From Plantago major (Eukaryota > Streptophyta > Magnoliopsida > Lamiales > Plantaginaceae), in NCBI GenBank assembly GCA_026545765.1, contig JAIFAC010000286.1, positions 1 through 64,000 of the forward strand: a stretch of 64,000 nucleotides of DNA, written 5' to 3'. Of the stretch, positions 11,341 through 23,336 are shown one piece after another. The stretch's first letter is position 1. Every line of letters begins with the position of its first letter. A program made the translations under genes and the position numbers. The notes below the pieces were generated by a model. That model did not search any database. It was given only the letters and a program-made list of their open reading frames with translations, and had not been told where the DNA came from.

Positions 11341-12545
11341 ACTCTCAGAAAGGTTCACAGAACTAATGATAAAGGATTCTGAAGAAGAATCCTCAGAAAG
11401 GAAAAACATCATTGTGGAAAATGAGGATGACTCTGACGAAGAAAAGCATGAAATGCCTAGTAACAACCAGATGACTCACAAACATGATGAAGAATTTCCT
11501 AAGAGAATTCCAGAAATGGAACAGGTTGCTGAGAACCTTCATCATGAAGAGGTATCTCAAATGAGACTGAAATGTGTTCCATATCTCTAACATCGAAAAA
11601 GTGTCGATATCCATGGCATTTTACATGTGTCATATATCTCAGATACTGAAAAAGTATCAAATCATAATCTTAGTGATTCACATTCAAATCACTTGGATAT
11701 TGATCCTACTAGCACTAAACCTATGATGAGATGGATCAAAGATCATCCTGCAAAAGATGTACTTGGACCAATTAATCAAGGTGTTAGGACTAGGAGAGCA
11801 ATAGCTGAAAACGCTAAATCTCTCTTTGGATGTTTCATCCCAAATATTGAACCTAAAACTATAGAAGAAGCATTAGGAGACCAAGACTGGATCTCTGCAA
11901 TGCAAGAAGAGTTGGATCAATTTGAGAGAAATAAAGTCTGGAAACTAGTTCCATTTGTGGAAGGAATATTTTGATTGGAACTAAGTGGGTTTTCAGAAAC
12001 AAAATGAATGAAACTGGTGAAATAACCAGAAACAAAGCAAGATTGGTTGCCAAGGGATTTACCTGCATCAAGGTCTAGATTTTGATGAGTCATATGCACC
12101 ATTGCGATTGATGCAATAAGACTCTTCGCCTTTCAGCTCATAAAGATTTTAAAGTTTATCAAATGGATGTCAAAAGTGCATTCTTGAATGGTGAACTTCG
12201 AGGAAGTCTATGTTGAGCAACCTCCGGCTTTGAAGTTTCCTCGTAAAGTAGAATGGTCTATAAACTGTAAAGCTCTTTATGGACTGAAACAGGCTCCAAG
12301 AGCGTGGTATGACACTTTGGCCAAATACCTTCTGGAAAGTGGTTTCAAGAAAGGTGAAGTTGATAAAACTTTATTTACCTTGAATCATGATGGGAAACTA
12401 CTTTTAGTTCAAGTATATGTGGATGACATTATATTTGGATCTAAGGACAAGCAACTTTGTGATGACTTCGCAAATCTCATGAAAAACAAGTTTGAGTTGA
12501 GCATGATGGAAGAATTGAATTATTTCCTATGATTGCAAGTCAAGC
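11341..12545 (+). pseudogene. copia linker and reverse transcriptase, element A
   Basis: An acidic, low-complexity linker (DSEEESSERKNIIVENEDDS, from 11378) joins integrase to RT. RT begins around 11850 (DQDWISAMQEELDQFERNKV), continues through KWVFRNKMNETGEITRNKAR, and reaches the YVDD catalytic box at 12413-12427 (LVQVYVDDIIFGS). KALYGLKQAPRAWYD upstream is the conserved fingers/palm block. Frame changes near 11970 and 12195 and a TGA near 12530 interrupt it; the downstream frame resumes at 12552. RT copies element RNA into cDNA in virus-like particles. Confidence 0.8.
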
Positions 12546-13361
12546 AACTCAATGATGGAATATTCATTAGTCAAACAAAGTATGCAAAAGATATGCTCAC
12601 GAAGTTTAAAGCCTTCTGAAAAGAATGCTAAGATACCTATGAGCATAGGAACCAAAATGACCTATACTGAATCAGATAAGAGTGTTGAAGAACATAAGTA
12701 TAGGAAATTGATAGGTTCACTACTTTACCTTACTACAAGTAGACCTGATATTCAATACGTAGTTGGAGTGTGTGCTAGATTTCAGACAAATCCAATGCAA
12801 ACACACTACAACATTGCTATGAAAATATTAAGGTATGTAAAAGGTACAGTAGATGTAGGTCTGTGGTATCCCAAAGAAAGTGGATTGAGTTTAGCTGGTT
12901 ACTCAGATGCTGATTATGCTGGATCACTACTTGATAGGAAAAGCACCTCAGGAACTTGTCAGTTTTTGGGTACTAGACTTATCTCATGGTTTAGCAAGAA
13001 GCAAAACTCAATTGCAACTTCTACAACAGAGGCTGAATATATTGCTGCTGGTTGTTGTGCAACACAAATTCTGTGGATTCAACAACTTAAAGACTATGGA
13101 CTCAATGAAGAGAAAACTCCCATTTTCTGTGACAACACAAGTGCTATTGCAATTACACAGAATCCTAAGTTTCATTCCAGAACTAAGAACATTGATGTTA
13201 GACACCACTTCATTAGAGACCATGTGCAAAAAGGCAATATAGAGATACTCAAGATTGGCACTGAAGACCAACTTGCAAATATCTTCACTAAGCCACTACA
13301 AGAAAGTAGATTCTTAGCCTTAAGACACAGTCTTGGACTATTGGAACTACCTTCGAACTGA
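12546..13361 (+). CDS. copia RT C-terminus and RNase H (open), element A
   Basis: An open stretch of about 269 codons, the best preserved part of pol. It carries the RT thumb (YRKLIGSLLYLTTSRPDIQ) and a complete copia RNase H: YSDADYAGSLLDRKSTSG gives the first Asp, TTEAEYIAAG the Glu, and IFCDNTSAIAITQNP and ADIFTKPL-type blocks follow. It ends in TGA after LGLLELPSN. RNase H removes the RNA strand during reverse transcription. The Sirevirus-like wording of these blocks supports the lineage call. Confidence 0.85.
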   Translation, partial: NSMMEYSLVKQSMQKICSRSLKPSEKNAKIPMSIGTKMTYTESDKSVEEHKYRKLIGSLLYLTTSRPDIQYVVGVCARFQTNPMQTHYNIAMKILRYVKGTVDVGLWYPKESGLSLAGYSDADYAGSLLDRKSTSGTCQFLGTRLISWFSKKQNSIATSTTEAEYIAAGCCATQILWIQQLKDYGLNEEKTPIFCDNTSAIAITQNPKFHSRTKNIDVRHHFIRDHVQKGNIEILKIGTEDQLANIFTKPLQESRFLALRHSLGLLELPSN

Positions 13362-13495
13362 AAAGAGGTATCTGGAACGGGTATCCAGAAAAGAGGTATC
13401 TGGAACGGGAATCCAGAAAAGAGAAAAGAGAAAACTGGAACGGGTATCCAGAAGTCAAAAGGCTAAAGAGCAAAAAGACAGTTTAAGATCTCTGA
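13362..13495 (+). repeat. Short tandem repeat between RNase H and third gene
   Basis: Repeats of GAGGTATCTGGAACGGG and TATCCAGAAAA occur directly after the RNase H stop. A longer version lies at about 29780-29990 in element B. At about 13495 the sequence jumps into the exon starting GAGTTAGAAACAC. About 2.5 kb present in element B is missing here. Confidence 0.7.
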
Positions 13496-16400
13496 GTTAG
13501 AAACACAGAAACAAGCGGAAGCTGAAAAGCTTACCTCAGAAACTGAGAAGGAGGTTCCCTCAACCTCACCTCTTAAGATATCTGAGCCTGTGCCACAGGT
13601 GATAATTGATTCTTAAGATAACACTTCTTCAGTTATATGTTTATGTGCTTAACCATTTAAGTAAATGTTTCTAACAGGCTCCAACTGAGAAAGAGGAAGA
13701 TAAGGCAGAAATGCCAGAAAAGAACCCAGAGACCGAAAAGGTTTCTGAAGAAAATGTCATTGAGCCTTCCAGCATGAAGGTATATGAAAATCAGTGATAA
13801 GTACTCTTCATCCTGGGTTATCTTAAAACTTCTTCTAAATTATTCAATACTTTCTACTCACAGGCTCACTCAGAAGTAGAAGTGCAAGGGGACAGAGTTG
13901 CGACATACCCTGCACCTATGGAAATTGATGAGGCATCAAGGCCTTCATCACAAGAAAAGATTCCAGAGACTGCACAAGTCTCTGAGAGACAAGTATCTGA
14001 GCCTCCCATGGAGGTAATTGACCTCTCAGATATCTGACTTGTCACTTAATGTTTTTCTTGATAAAATTTCCTAAGTATTGTGATAATTTTAATTCTCAGG
14101 TTCAAGAAAGAGAGGTTGATGAGGATCAGACTTCCAAGTCTCTACCTCACAACAAGATATCTGAGACACCCCTTGTCTCAGTAGTACAAGTCTCTGAGCC
14201 TGATGTCCATACTCAGGTAACCCAGAAACTAAACTACACCTCTACTCAGATATCTACAAAAGATTTGAAGCTCACTCAAAAATCTTTCTTTCAGGCTCAA
14301 ACAGATGCAAAGCAGGTTCCCATTGATGAGAAAATGGACCTACTTCCCTTCTTTAAGGCTCAAACTTTGCCAAAGCACATTCAATGCTTCAAGAAATGGC
14401 AGAAGTTAAGGTGCTCCGATCTCTCTGAAATATTGAGAATCACAGATCACCCAACCAGACGAGCACGAGCTCTTGACTTGGAGACATATATCCATGCAAT
14501 GTTCCCTACCGAACAATATGCAGTTGCGACCCTATTGCATAAGGATTTCTCCAGAGAAGTGGCGCATAGTTTGATACAAGCCTTCGAACAGGCAGATGGT
14601 CAGACAAGATTACAGATGGCATTCAAGCCACCCGCCCTGCATCGCAATTTCTACCTTCTTGACAAGAAGAGGTTAATGGGCAGAAGATCACTATCCCGAA
14701 AGTGATCAATCTTGTATCTGAAGATGATGAGGAGTAAGAGATAAACGAAAATTACTTCGATGAACCTCCCAATGACCATCACCAAAAGGATGACGAAGAC
14801 AAAAAGGATGATGATGATGCCCCTGCACCAGGGACCGGAGGAATTTCACTAAGAAATAATGCCTCAGCTGCTGAAAAGACTTCACATAAATCTCCATCTC
14901 CATCTCCTCAGAAATCTACTCATCCATCTTCTCCCCAACACCAAGTTACTACTGAACAAGTAGTTGAGCTTTCTGAAGAAATCAATCAGAAAATATTGAA
15001 TACTCAAACCAGAACTGCTCAACTCAGACAACTGTTGCAAGAAGAACAACAGCTCCATCTTCAACTGGAAGATCAACTAGCTAAATCCAGAGACAAGCTT
15101 GATAAACTACAAGATCAATACTTCAAAGAAATGACTGCTTACTCTAAGGTTGAAGAGCTAAAGGATGCTGTGAATGCTAAAAGAAAGGAACTCGATACTG
15201 CAAAAGTATCTGAAGTCAAGCATGATGCTAAGGCTGCATCATCTTCAAAAGAAGTACCAACCTCATCCCAGAAAGGGAAGAAACCGATCTCTGAGATGGT
15301 TGCTGGACTCGATACAATCGATGAGAATGTCCAAGAGGATGAAGATCACTGGGCTAATTACTCAGATGATGAAGAAGACAAGACTTTGGCAGAATACCGC
15401 AATGAACATCTAGCGGTTTCTCACTTGGAAAGGAAGCTGATTGCTCCTGCAATATTCAGCAAACTGCCAAATGTCCACTCCAATGAATACATGAACAGGT
15501 ACCAAGTACTGGCTCATCTGAAAAAGGAGATGTCTTCATAGAAAAAGGAAGTAATTGCCTCCGTCCCCTCTGAATTGAAAAAGTTCACTGAGCTCATCAC
15601 TCAGAGAACAACTAGCATAGTCATTGCTCAGAAAGATCTGGGAATGATAAGGGACGATGATGCGTCTTTAGCTGAAAAAGCTTTCCAAGAGGCAAGTTAC
15701 ACTGCTGGAAAAGCAGATGCTATCCTAGGCCCATTGGCAGAGCTCACTGATAAGGAAAATGGACTTATCAAACAAAATCAGGAGCTCAAAGCCAAACTTC
15801 AGCAGTTGGTCACTGCCTATAATTTCTTACAAGGACATTTTGAGTCTCTCTCAGATTCCTTTATGAAACTTAGTTAGCCAACAATGACTAAGGGGAAAGG
15901 ATTGTACAAATATGGACCTCAAAGTCAGGGGGAATGGGAAGAAGGAGAAGGAAACAAGAAGAAATCTGGAGCTGGTGCTGCTCAGAAAGGAAGTAGAAAC
16001 AAGAAAACTTCCCAGCCACCACTCAGAATCAATGAGCCCTCCTCAAGTCAAGCTGCTTTGCAAATAGTAGCTACTTCCCAGAAAACTACTGAAGGAACTT
16101 CAATGATAACAAGGGCCAGAGCAAAGAAACCTCCAAGGAGTACCAAGGCTCCAAGGAGAAGACAAGTTAAAGGGATTGATGTCTCTTCTGAAGAAGAAGA
16201 AGAAGAAGGACAAATCAAGTCCCTGGGCAATGAAGAAGGCTGTAAAACTCTCACAAGATTCAATCTTGATGATGATGAGGAATCTGATGAAGATGAAGCT
16301 CCTCTTCACAGAAAAAGGAAAATTGAAAGCCTAACTGAGCCCATAGCTGCAAAGCCACTAGCAGCTAAAACACCCTCTGGAAATACCAAGTCTATCCAGG

Positions 16401-17116
16401 GTGGTGGTTCTTCAAGCAACAACCCCAAAGAGAATTCAAGACAGAAAAGGAACAGACTGAGAGCTGAACAGAGACAAAGTCAACTTCCACTCAGGCCAGA
16501 AGAAGCCAAAATTGAGTATGTGAAGCATGACAATAATTCCTCTGTCTACAGGTGCATCAATCAGAAGAGTGGCTATTGGATTCTGGAACTTAAGCATCTA
16601 CTTGTAAATTCAAGATTTCCAGAACCAATCCATAAACAACTAATGGCATGGAGAAAAGACAAGCCAACCTTGATCAACACCAATCACATTAAAGCATGGT
16701 TGGATTTTGAAGTTGTCAAGAGAACTGAAGCCATGAAGAAGGACCTCTCTGATGAATGTCCATATGGAAAGCCAGATGATGTGCACAGAATTCTGAATAT
16801 AACAGGAACAGGCACAAGAGCAAGACTCGCCGTGGAACCCTATGAATCGTTCTATCTAACTGAAGATCAATACAAGGGTGAAATCAGATATCTGAAGATT
16901 ATCTACGAATATTTCAAGCTTTCAGATATCAGAATAGAACATGCCTGGAAGTGGGGAAAGTATATGTGGGTCAAGAATTTTGTCAAGAAAAATCCTACCA
17001 AAACCTACAAAGAGGTCTGTGGATTTGCCAGAGACACAGAGATGCTCGTCAGAACTCTTCTCTATGACTATTCTGATGACATCAAAAGGTTTGGAGATAG
17101 GAAATTTGCAGACTGA
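13496..17116 (+). pseudogene. Third gene of the Sirevirus-type element (intron-containing, function unknown), element A
   Basis: I recognise no family. Exons are 13678-13779, 13864-14013 and 14100-14216 (102, 150 and 117 bp, all multiples of 3), then a long last exon from 14295. Introns are 13599-13677, 13780-13863, 14014-14099 and 14217-14294, all GT...AG and all phase 0. The small exons encode Ser/Glu/Pro-rich text with recurring ISE/VSEP motifs. The last exon encodes a globular stretch (LPFFKAQTLPKHIQCFKKWQ), an acidic region, a long coiled coil (from 15000), a TAG at 15538-15540, and a TAG near 15874. A 410-codon ORF from 15884 has a basic/acidic N-terminus (RAKKPPRSTKAPRRR) and a conserved C-terminal domain (SSVYRCINQKSGYWILELKH to DYSDDIKRFGDRKF). 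Its position matches the env-like ORF of Sireviruses. No signal peptide or membrane segment is seen in what I read. Confidence 0.7.
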
Positions 17117-17489
17117 TCCATAGAACTATTTGTTGAAGACTTGAAGAGTTGAAGACTTGAGGACTAGTTCTTTAGGATGTTTACTTGGAGCTTGGTAACT
17201 CCTGTTGTCCTAATTTACTATGTATTTTTGTTGTATTTTTGCTGACTGAGCAAAATTGTATTATGTATTAAAGTTATCTGTAATCTTTCATTGTAACTTA
17301 TTTGATGAACTTACTCTCAGATATTATTCTATAAAAGATAACTTGTCAGCAAAAATCACACCTTGTGATTTGGTTGATGTTTACTTTCTGCACTTAATTG
17401 AATGAACTGAAAAATCTTAAGAATTGATTAAGTGGTGGATTGTTTCTCATCCGTATTTGTAATAGGTCGATAGTCATCGCCGACCCATC
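17117..17489 (+). other. 3' untranslated stretch of element A
   Basis: AT-rich non-coding sequence between the last stop and the polypurine tract; nothing coding is seen. The counterpart in element B is about 23337-23709. Confidence 0.5.
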
Positions 17490-17502
17490 AAAAGGGGAAA
17501 TT
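17490..17502 (+). other. Polypurine tract, element A
   Basis: AAAAGGGGAAATT directly precedes the TGTTAG start of the 3' LTR. It is the expected primer for plus-strand cDNA synthesis. Confidence 0.8.
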
Positions 17503-19268
17503 TGTTAGAAATTTGATAGATATTCGTTAGGAATATCTGCTTAGTTTTGATCAAGAACATGATGACCTATCTTAGTCTCGTAAAGGTGATTAGTACTCGT
17601 TCACTTGAACATTGTAAAAGAGGAAACCCACTAAGTATGATAGTTTAGTTAATCTTGTATAGGATGTTAGGTCTCAAAATGTAATTTTTATTTTATGAAG
17701 AGAAGACCAAGAAGAAGACATCCAAGCAGAACAAGTTCAACGACATTGAAGATTTGAAGACTGCACAAGATTACTGAAACAGTTTTTCAGATACCTTGGT
17801 CAGATATCTTGAAGACACGAATGGTTTTAAACAAACTGTGTCACAAGAGATATCTGAGAGACAAAAGGTCTATCTGAAAACAAGGAGAGCGTCCACAGAT
17901 ATCTACACTCAGATACCTTGAGCCTTAACCACATTTCTGAAGAAGAAATATATGTTGCAAACAAAGTTGTTTCAATTTAAGTGGTATCTGAAGATTGAAG
18001 ATAAGGACGTGCAAAGAATCAGAGAAATCTGAACAAGGTAGTCTCTGATACAAAGCATAGTTTTGTTGACACTACAAGACAAAAGTATAGTACAATGCAT
18101 TTAATGCACGAACAGAGATGTCTGAACAAAAGCAACGGCAGCTTCTGAAGAAGAAGACAAAATCGGCTACAGTACTATACACAGATATCAATAGCTTGAA
18201 TTTGAGCCTAACGGATACTATTCAACGGCATTCAAATTCATCTATAAATATCAGCACTTAGACTGCTTGAGTAAACACACAGAACTTACACAACACAGAA
18301 CACATTGAACATATCTTACTCTCTCAAAGCAAACTACTTATCCTAAAAGCTTACTGTTGCGACCATAGCTTTTGATCTTAAGTAGCACTGAAGTTCTAAG
18401 TGTCCTGATCCTAAACAAGCAAAGCTATCTCTGAAAGAGTTGAATCGAAAGATCAACTATCTGAGATTCATTCTCTTCAACAGTTATCATAAGACTTGGG
18501 TCAGTAAAAAGGAACAAGATACCATACGCTGAAAAGTGTATTAAGTAACTTGATTCACAGAGCTATCTGATTAACTGAAAAGTTATTAAAGAAGCTCATC
18601 TGACAAACTCAAACCAAAACCAACACCATAACTGGCGTGGAGTACATGAAGTACTTAGTTTGGAAAATCAGGGAATAACTCCAAGGTTAACGGAGTAGAG
18701 GAAGTACTTGATTGTGGAAAATCAGGGAATAACTCCAAGGTTAACGGAGTATAGGAAGTACTTGATTTGGGAAACTAAGGAATAACTCCAAGGTTATTGA
18801 GTATAGGAAGTACTTAGCTTGGGAAGCTAGGGAACAACTCAAAAAGGTTTCTGAGTATAGGAAGTACTTGGCTGAGAAAGCCGGGGAACAACTCAGGGGG
18901 AACATTTGGTTGGGAACCATTTGTTTAAGGGATTTTTAGAATAGGATTATTGTAAGGTGACCTCAATCATCTATTCTAGTGAATTCTAGGTCTTTGGAAG
19001 ACCGAAGTGGATTAGTTGGAGGATTACGCCACCTCCAGATACCACTATACTTGCTGTGTTATTTTCATATCTGTACTTACTTTTCAGCAATACACACACA
19101 CACTTTAACTGTTTCTGCACTTATCTATCTTAAGTCTTCCGGGCTCTGAATCTAAGTATCAGATATCTTCACAGGTATCTGAGAAATTGTGTTTATCGAC
19201 AAAAGTTTTAAAAGACTATTCACCGCCCCCCCTTCTAGTCTTTTACTTTGCCGTTATCTGGACCAACA
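17503..19268 (+). repeat. 3' LTR of element A
   Basis: It runs from TGTTAGAAATTTGATAGA to GGACCAACA, about 1766 bp. It has the same landmarks as the 5' LTR: TATA at 18240-18250, the 53-bp repeat array at about 18640-18905, and a 7-C run near 19229 against 11 C in the 5' LTR. It is followed directly by the CTATG target duplication. Confidence 0.92.
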
Positions 19269-19273
19269 CTATG
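19269..19273. repeat. Right target-site duplication of element A (CTATG)
   Basis: CTATG follows the LTR end and is identical to 7065-7069. The DnaJ intron resumes as CTATGTCGTTTATTGACCAG, matching the undisturbed copy at about 41455. Confidence 0.93.
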
Positions 19274-19312
19274 TCGTTTATTGACCAGGCTGCTGAACGA
19301 CAAAATTCTTGA

Positions 19313-20128
19313 GAAAGCCAAATGTAGCATTTGGATGGATGTTGAAAATGATCAAACATAGAGATACAAGAATGCAATCGAAGTCAAGGATCAAACTTGG
19401 AGATACAAGAATGCATTATATATTTCGCTTCTTTCTTAGTGGAAAATTGATGGTAGATGTAAAATATCATCTGAGAAATGTGGAAGTTCAGTACATGGAT
19501 TCTTGTTGTAGTCATTGGTTTGTAGAACTACTTTGTATTGTTATAAGTTCCTAAAGGGAATGAAATAGTAGAAATCTTGATTTCATAATCGGATGTGCAG
19601 TGTTTAGATATTTATTAGTCGTTCTTGTTGGATGTCAATTAGTTTTGGTCGAACTCAAACGCTTGCTACATTTCACCTACCTTTCGCCTTTCGTGTCCAC
19701 TTTCCGCCTCAAAATTCACTACGGTGAGGTTTGGCATGGATATTGGAAAATTCGATTTTGATTAAGAGATTAGCTCGATTCCAAATCTTCTAGTGCTAAC
19801 TGAACCTAGTTTCTGGAACACTAGGTTGGCTCTTTCAAACTACGACATAAGGACTTGTGTAAATCTAGTTTCAACACAAGTTAAGATTATGAGTTCTAAT
19901 TTGCACATTCATGCTCATTGAGACTCATACACAATAAGCTTAATTTAGTGTTTGAACAAACAAAATTGTAGGAATAACCCGAAGAAAAATGCAAAGGGAC
20001 AAATAGTAAAAAGTAAAAGTACTATTCCATTTAGAAACCGGTAAAAGGAAAGAAATACAAACACTGAGTTGAAACAAAAATAAAAGAAACTGTTGCTACT
20101 TAAACATCTTACAGAAAGAAAAAAAAAG
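19313..20128. other. Convergent intergenic stretch, unit 2
   Basis: Non-coding sequence homologous to 765-1593 and 41500-42337, between the 3' ends of the two host genes. I see no gene. Confidence 0.55.
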
Positions 20129-21675
20129 GCTATCTTTGTACTTGATTCACCATTGCCATCTCCTTCTTCTCATTGGCTTCCATTTCATCTCTGAACTTCT
20201 TGTAGATGTCACTCCTGTTGTATTCCTTAGTCCTGTACACAAGAATCAACGAGACGAGTGCCTAATGTATTCGCAAGCAAGTACAATGAAAGACGCTCAG
20301 AGCATCACTACCGATACATGTCACTCCTTCACCATTGTTCTCGCCAGCCCTTTACTAGCGAGTTGCTTCAGGCCTCATTGTCGACAGCCTCCCAACTAGC
20401 ACCACGCTCATTATGTATGATCCGAGGGGCTAGCCACCACCAATTGAAGAGAGTCGACAGTACTTCAGAGCGAAAAGCTCGATATGATGACAATTTAAAT
20501 AAGAATGGATACAAGGAGAACTGGCGAGTAATGAAGCGATGTAGATCGAACTTGGGAAAGGGAAAAGCGTCATAAGATCACCGATAGTCGCAGTGACGAG
20601 AGCGAATGTCATCATCGTTGTTCTCGCACTTTCCACTTCGTAAGTTTTTCAGAGGCGAATCCGGAGAATACCCCGCCAAGTAGTTCCATATGCTCACCAG
20701 AGAAACGAATGTGCTAATGGTCCGCTGTGGATAGCCTAAGGATTCTCCGATCCGCCTAAGTTATCGATCGCAGCCAAGCCGAACCGAGCCCACGTAACGT
20801 AGCTACGAAAAGAATGACCATGTCAATGCTTATGGCCTGTAATATGGTATAATCTTCACCTCTTTCGCTTCTTAAATATGCTCTCAAACAAATTGCCTCA
20901 TTACCGGTTCTTCCTTTTGGGCTCTCCGCAACTACACGATTTGAATTTGAAACTACAACCGTGGTTGTTCCACAACAACAATGAAGGAACTTCTTGTGCT
21001 AGTTTCCTTCTCAAGTTCCATGTAGCTAATTCCTCTCTAATGTAATCAACAATGGAAGAAACAAAGAAGAAACAAACACCGTGCACTTATAACATAATCA
21101 AGATGAGCGAAAGTAACATACTGCGCAATAGTCAATCCCATCAAAACTAGAGCTATCACACCGTAGATAACCAGACATCGATGAAACACCTTCACCTCAT
21201 TCGATGCCTCAAATCTTCATGATCCGGATATTGAACACAATGTAATCGAATAATAATTGAAGCCACCCGATAAGCAAGATCAACGACTTGCCATCGCTCC
21301 TATAAATCGCCAAATAAAGTGTGAAAATCGCCTGCCAAATTTCCACAAACCCCTTCATCAAACCAAGCAACATCCCTCTACTCGTGAAAATTCTTAACAC
21401 AAGTAACAAGCGACCCGTTGTCGTAAATTCTGCGAATTCGCACCAATGCAGATGTACGCACACATGTCCCAGACAGTAGGCTTCTTAATCTTTCCACTCA
21501 CAGAATGCCAGATCATGAAGTAGCCCACGAAATTCATGGCCGAACCGACCAGGAGCACAAACCACACTGGGGTAACCTCAGCTATGAGGCCGGACAAAAC
21601 TCCAACGTTCGCTCCCAAGTCCTTGCAGGTACTCAGCAGGTTAAGCGTCGTTTGATCGTATCCGAGGGCCGGTTT

Positions 21676-23322
21676 TGTTGGTCCATATAACGGCAAAGTA
21701 AAAGACTAGAGGGGGGGGGGGGGTGAATAGTCTTTTAAAACATTTGTCGATAAAAACTATTTCTCAGATATCTGTGTAGATATCTGATACTTAGAATCAG
21801 AGCGCGGAAGACTTAAGATAGATAAGTGCGTAATAAAGTGTGTGTGTGTTCAAATGTAAGTAAAAGTAAATAACACAGCAAGTATAGTGGTATCTAGAGG
21901 TGGCGTAATCCTCCAACTAATCCACTTCGGTCTTCCAGAGACCTAGAATTCACTAGAATAGATAATTGAGTTCTCCTTACAAAAATCCTATTCTAAAATT
22001 CCTTTAAACAAATGGTTCCCAACCAAATGTTCCCCCTGAGTTGTTCCCCGGCTTTCTCAGCCAAGTATTTCCTATACTCAGAAACCTTTTTGAGTTATTC
22101 CCTAGCTTCCCAAGCTAAGTACTTCCTATACTCAATAACCTTGGAGTTATTCCTTAGTTTCCCAAATCAAGTACTTCCTATACCCTAACCTTCGAGTTAT
22201 TCCCCGATTTTCCAAACTAAGTACTTCCTGCACTCCACGCCATTATGGTGTTGGTTTCGCTTGAGTTGTCGATGAGCTTTAATAACTTATTCATTATTCA
22301 GATAGCTCGTGAATCACGATACTTAATACACTTTTCAATGTATGGTATCTTGTTCTTTTCGACCCAAGTCTTAGATAAGTGTTCAAGAGAATGAATCTCA
22401 AATACTTGATCTTTTGATTCAACTCTTTCACAGATAGCTGTGCTTGTTTAGGATCAGGACACTTAGAACTTCAGTGCTACTTAAGATCAAGAGCTTTGGT
22501 CGCAATGTAAAGCTTCGAGGATAAGTAGTTTGCTTGAGAGAGTATGCTCGTGTATCGTAGTCTAAGATGTTCATCTAAGGTCAGGTACTCAAGCGCCTAA
22601 GTGATGATATTTATAGATGAATTTTAGTACCGCTTGAATAGTATCCGTTAGCTCAAATTCAAACTATTGATATCTCGTGTATAGTAATCAGAAAGGTTTT
22701 GTCTTCTTCGGTTACCGCTGCTTTTGTTCGTATATCTCCGTCTGCGCATTTAATGCATTGAACTATACTTTTGTCTGAGTGTCAACGGAACTATGCTTTG
22801 TATCGTAGACTATCTTGATCATTTCTCGAAGTTTTTCGCACGCTCTTATCTTCAACTTCAGATACCACTTAAATTGAAACAACTTTGTTTGCAATATATA
22901 TTTTTTCGTAAATGTGGTTAAGGCTCAAGGTATCGAGTGTAGATATCTCAGGACACTCTCCTTGTTTTCAGATAGACCTTTTGTTTCTCGATATCTCTTG
23001 TGACACGCTTTGTTTAAAACCATTCGTGTCTTCAAGATATCCGCCAAGGTATCTCAGAAACTGCTTTCAGAATCTTGTGCGCCTTCAAATCTTCAATGTC
23101 GCTGAACTTGTTCTTTGGATGTCTTCTTCGTCTTCTCTTCATAAAATAAAATTACATTTTGAGACCTAACATCCTATACAAGATTAACTAAACTATCATA
23201 CTTAGTGGGTTTCCTCTTTACAATGTTCAAGTGAACCAAGAGTACTAATCACCTTCGAGATTAAGATAAGTCATCATGTTGTCGATTCAACTAAACAGAT
23301 ATTCCTAATGTAATATCTAACA
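21676..23322 (-). repeat. 3' LTR of element B (left)
   Basis: It begins TGTTGGTCCATATAACGGC in + orientation (the reverse complement of the LTR end of element A) and closes with TCTAACA at 23322. A 13-G run lies near 21711. The 53-bp repeat array is at about 22030-22240. Confidence 0.88.
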
Positions 23323-23336
23323 AATTTCCTTTTTGA
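23323..23336 (-). other. Polypurine tract, element B
   Basis: AATTTCCTTTTTGA in + orientation is the purine-rich strand next to the 3' LTR. It matches AAAAGGGGAAATT of element A with the G run shortened. Confidence 0.6.

Larger units (their letters stand above)
7070..19268 (+). mobile_element. Ty1/copia (Sirevirus-type) LTR retrotransposon, element A
   Basis: A 12.2-kb element with direct LTRs (7070-8819 and 17503-19268), TG...CA termini, a Met-tRNA-like primer site, a polypurine tract and a perfect 5-bp target duplication. The internal order is gag remnant, protease, GAG-pre-integrase, integrase, RT, RNase H, then an extra intron-containing gene. This is copia order (integrase before RT). 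The RT/RNase H motifs and the downstream extra gene fit the Sirevirus branch. The gag core and the start of the extra gene are missing relative to element B, so element A is non-autonomous. The empty target site survives in unit 3 (about 41455), so insertion followed the tandem duplication. Confidence 0.92.
5946..19312 (+). pseudogene. DNAJC17-like gene, copy 2, split by copia element A
   Basis: The J-domain exon starts around 5946; the upstream ATG of copy 3 reads ACG here. It runs to a GTAAG donor at 6599. Exon 3 is 6691-6866 and exon 4 is 19289-19312. Copia element A (7070-19268) lies in the intron between exons 3 and 4. The HPD-type motif (HPDKRPDDPNAH) is readable, but the frame is broken many times. 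Many differences from copy 3 are CAG/CTG-type changes (for example TTCAGAA becoming TTCGTAA near 6018), so part of the damage may be artefactual. Exon 4 here keeps GCT GCT GAA CGA CAA where copy 3 has TGA. Confidence 0.65.

Noticed and set aside
13008-13271. Long reverse-strand ORFs under the copia RNase H and the third gene (for example 13008-13271, 16048-16309)
   Set aside because: They are frame shadows of conserved sense coding sequence. They contain no recognisable domain, and the sense frame explains the constraint.
13496-17116. The third gene as a true envelope glycoprotein gene
   Set aside because: I see no signal peptide, transmembrane segment or cleavage site. The readable parts are acidic, coiled-coil and basic, more suggestive of an intracellular or nuclear protein.
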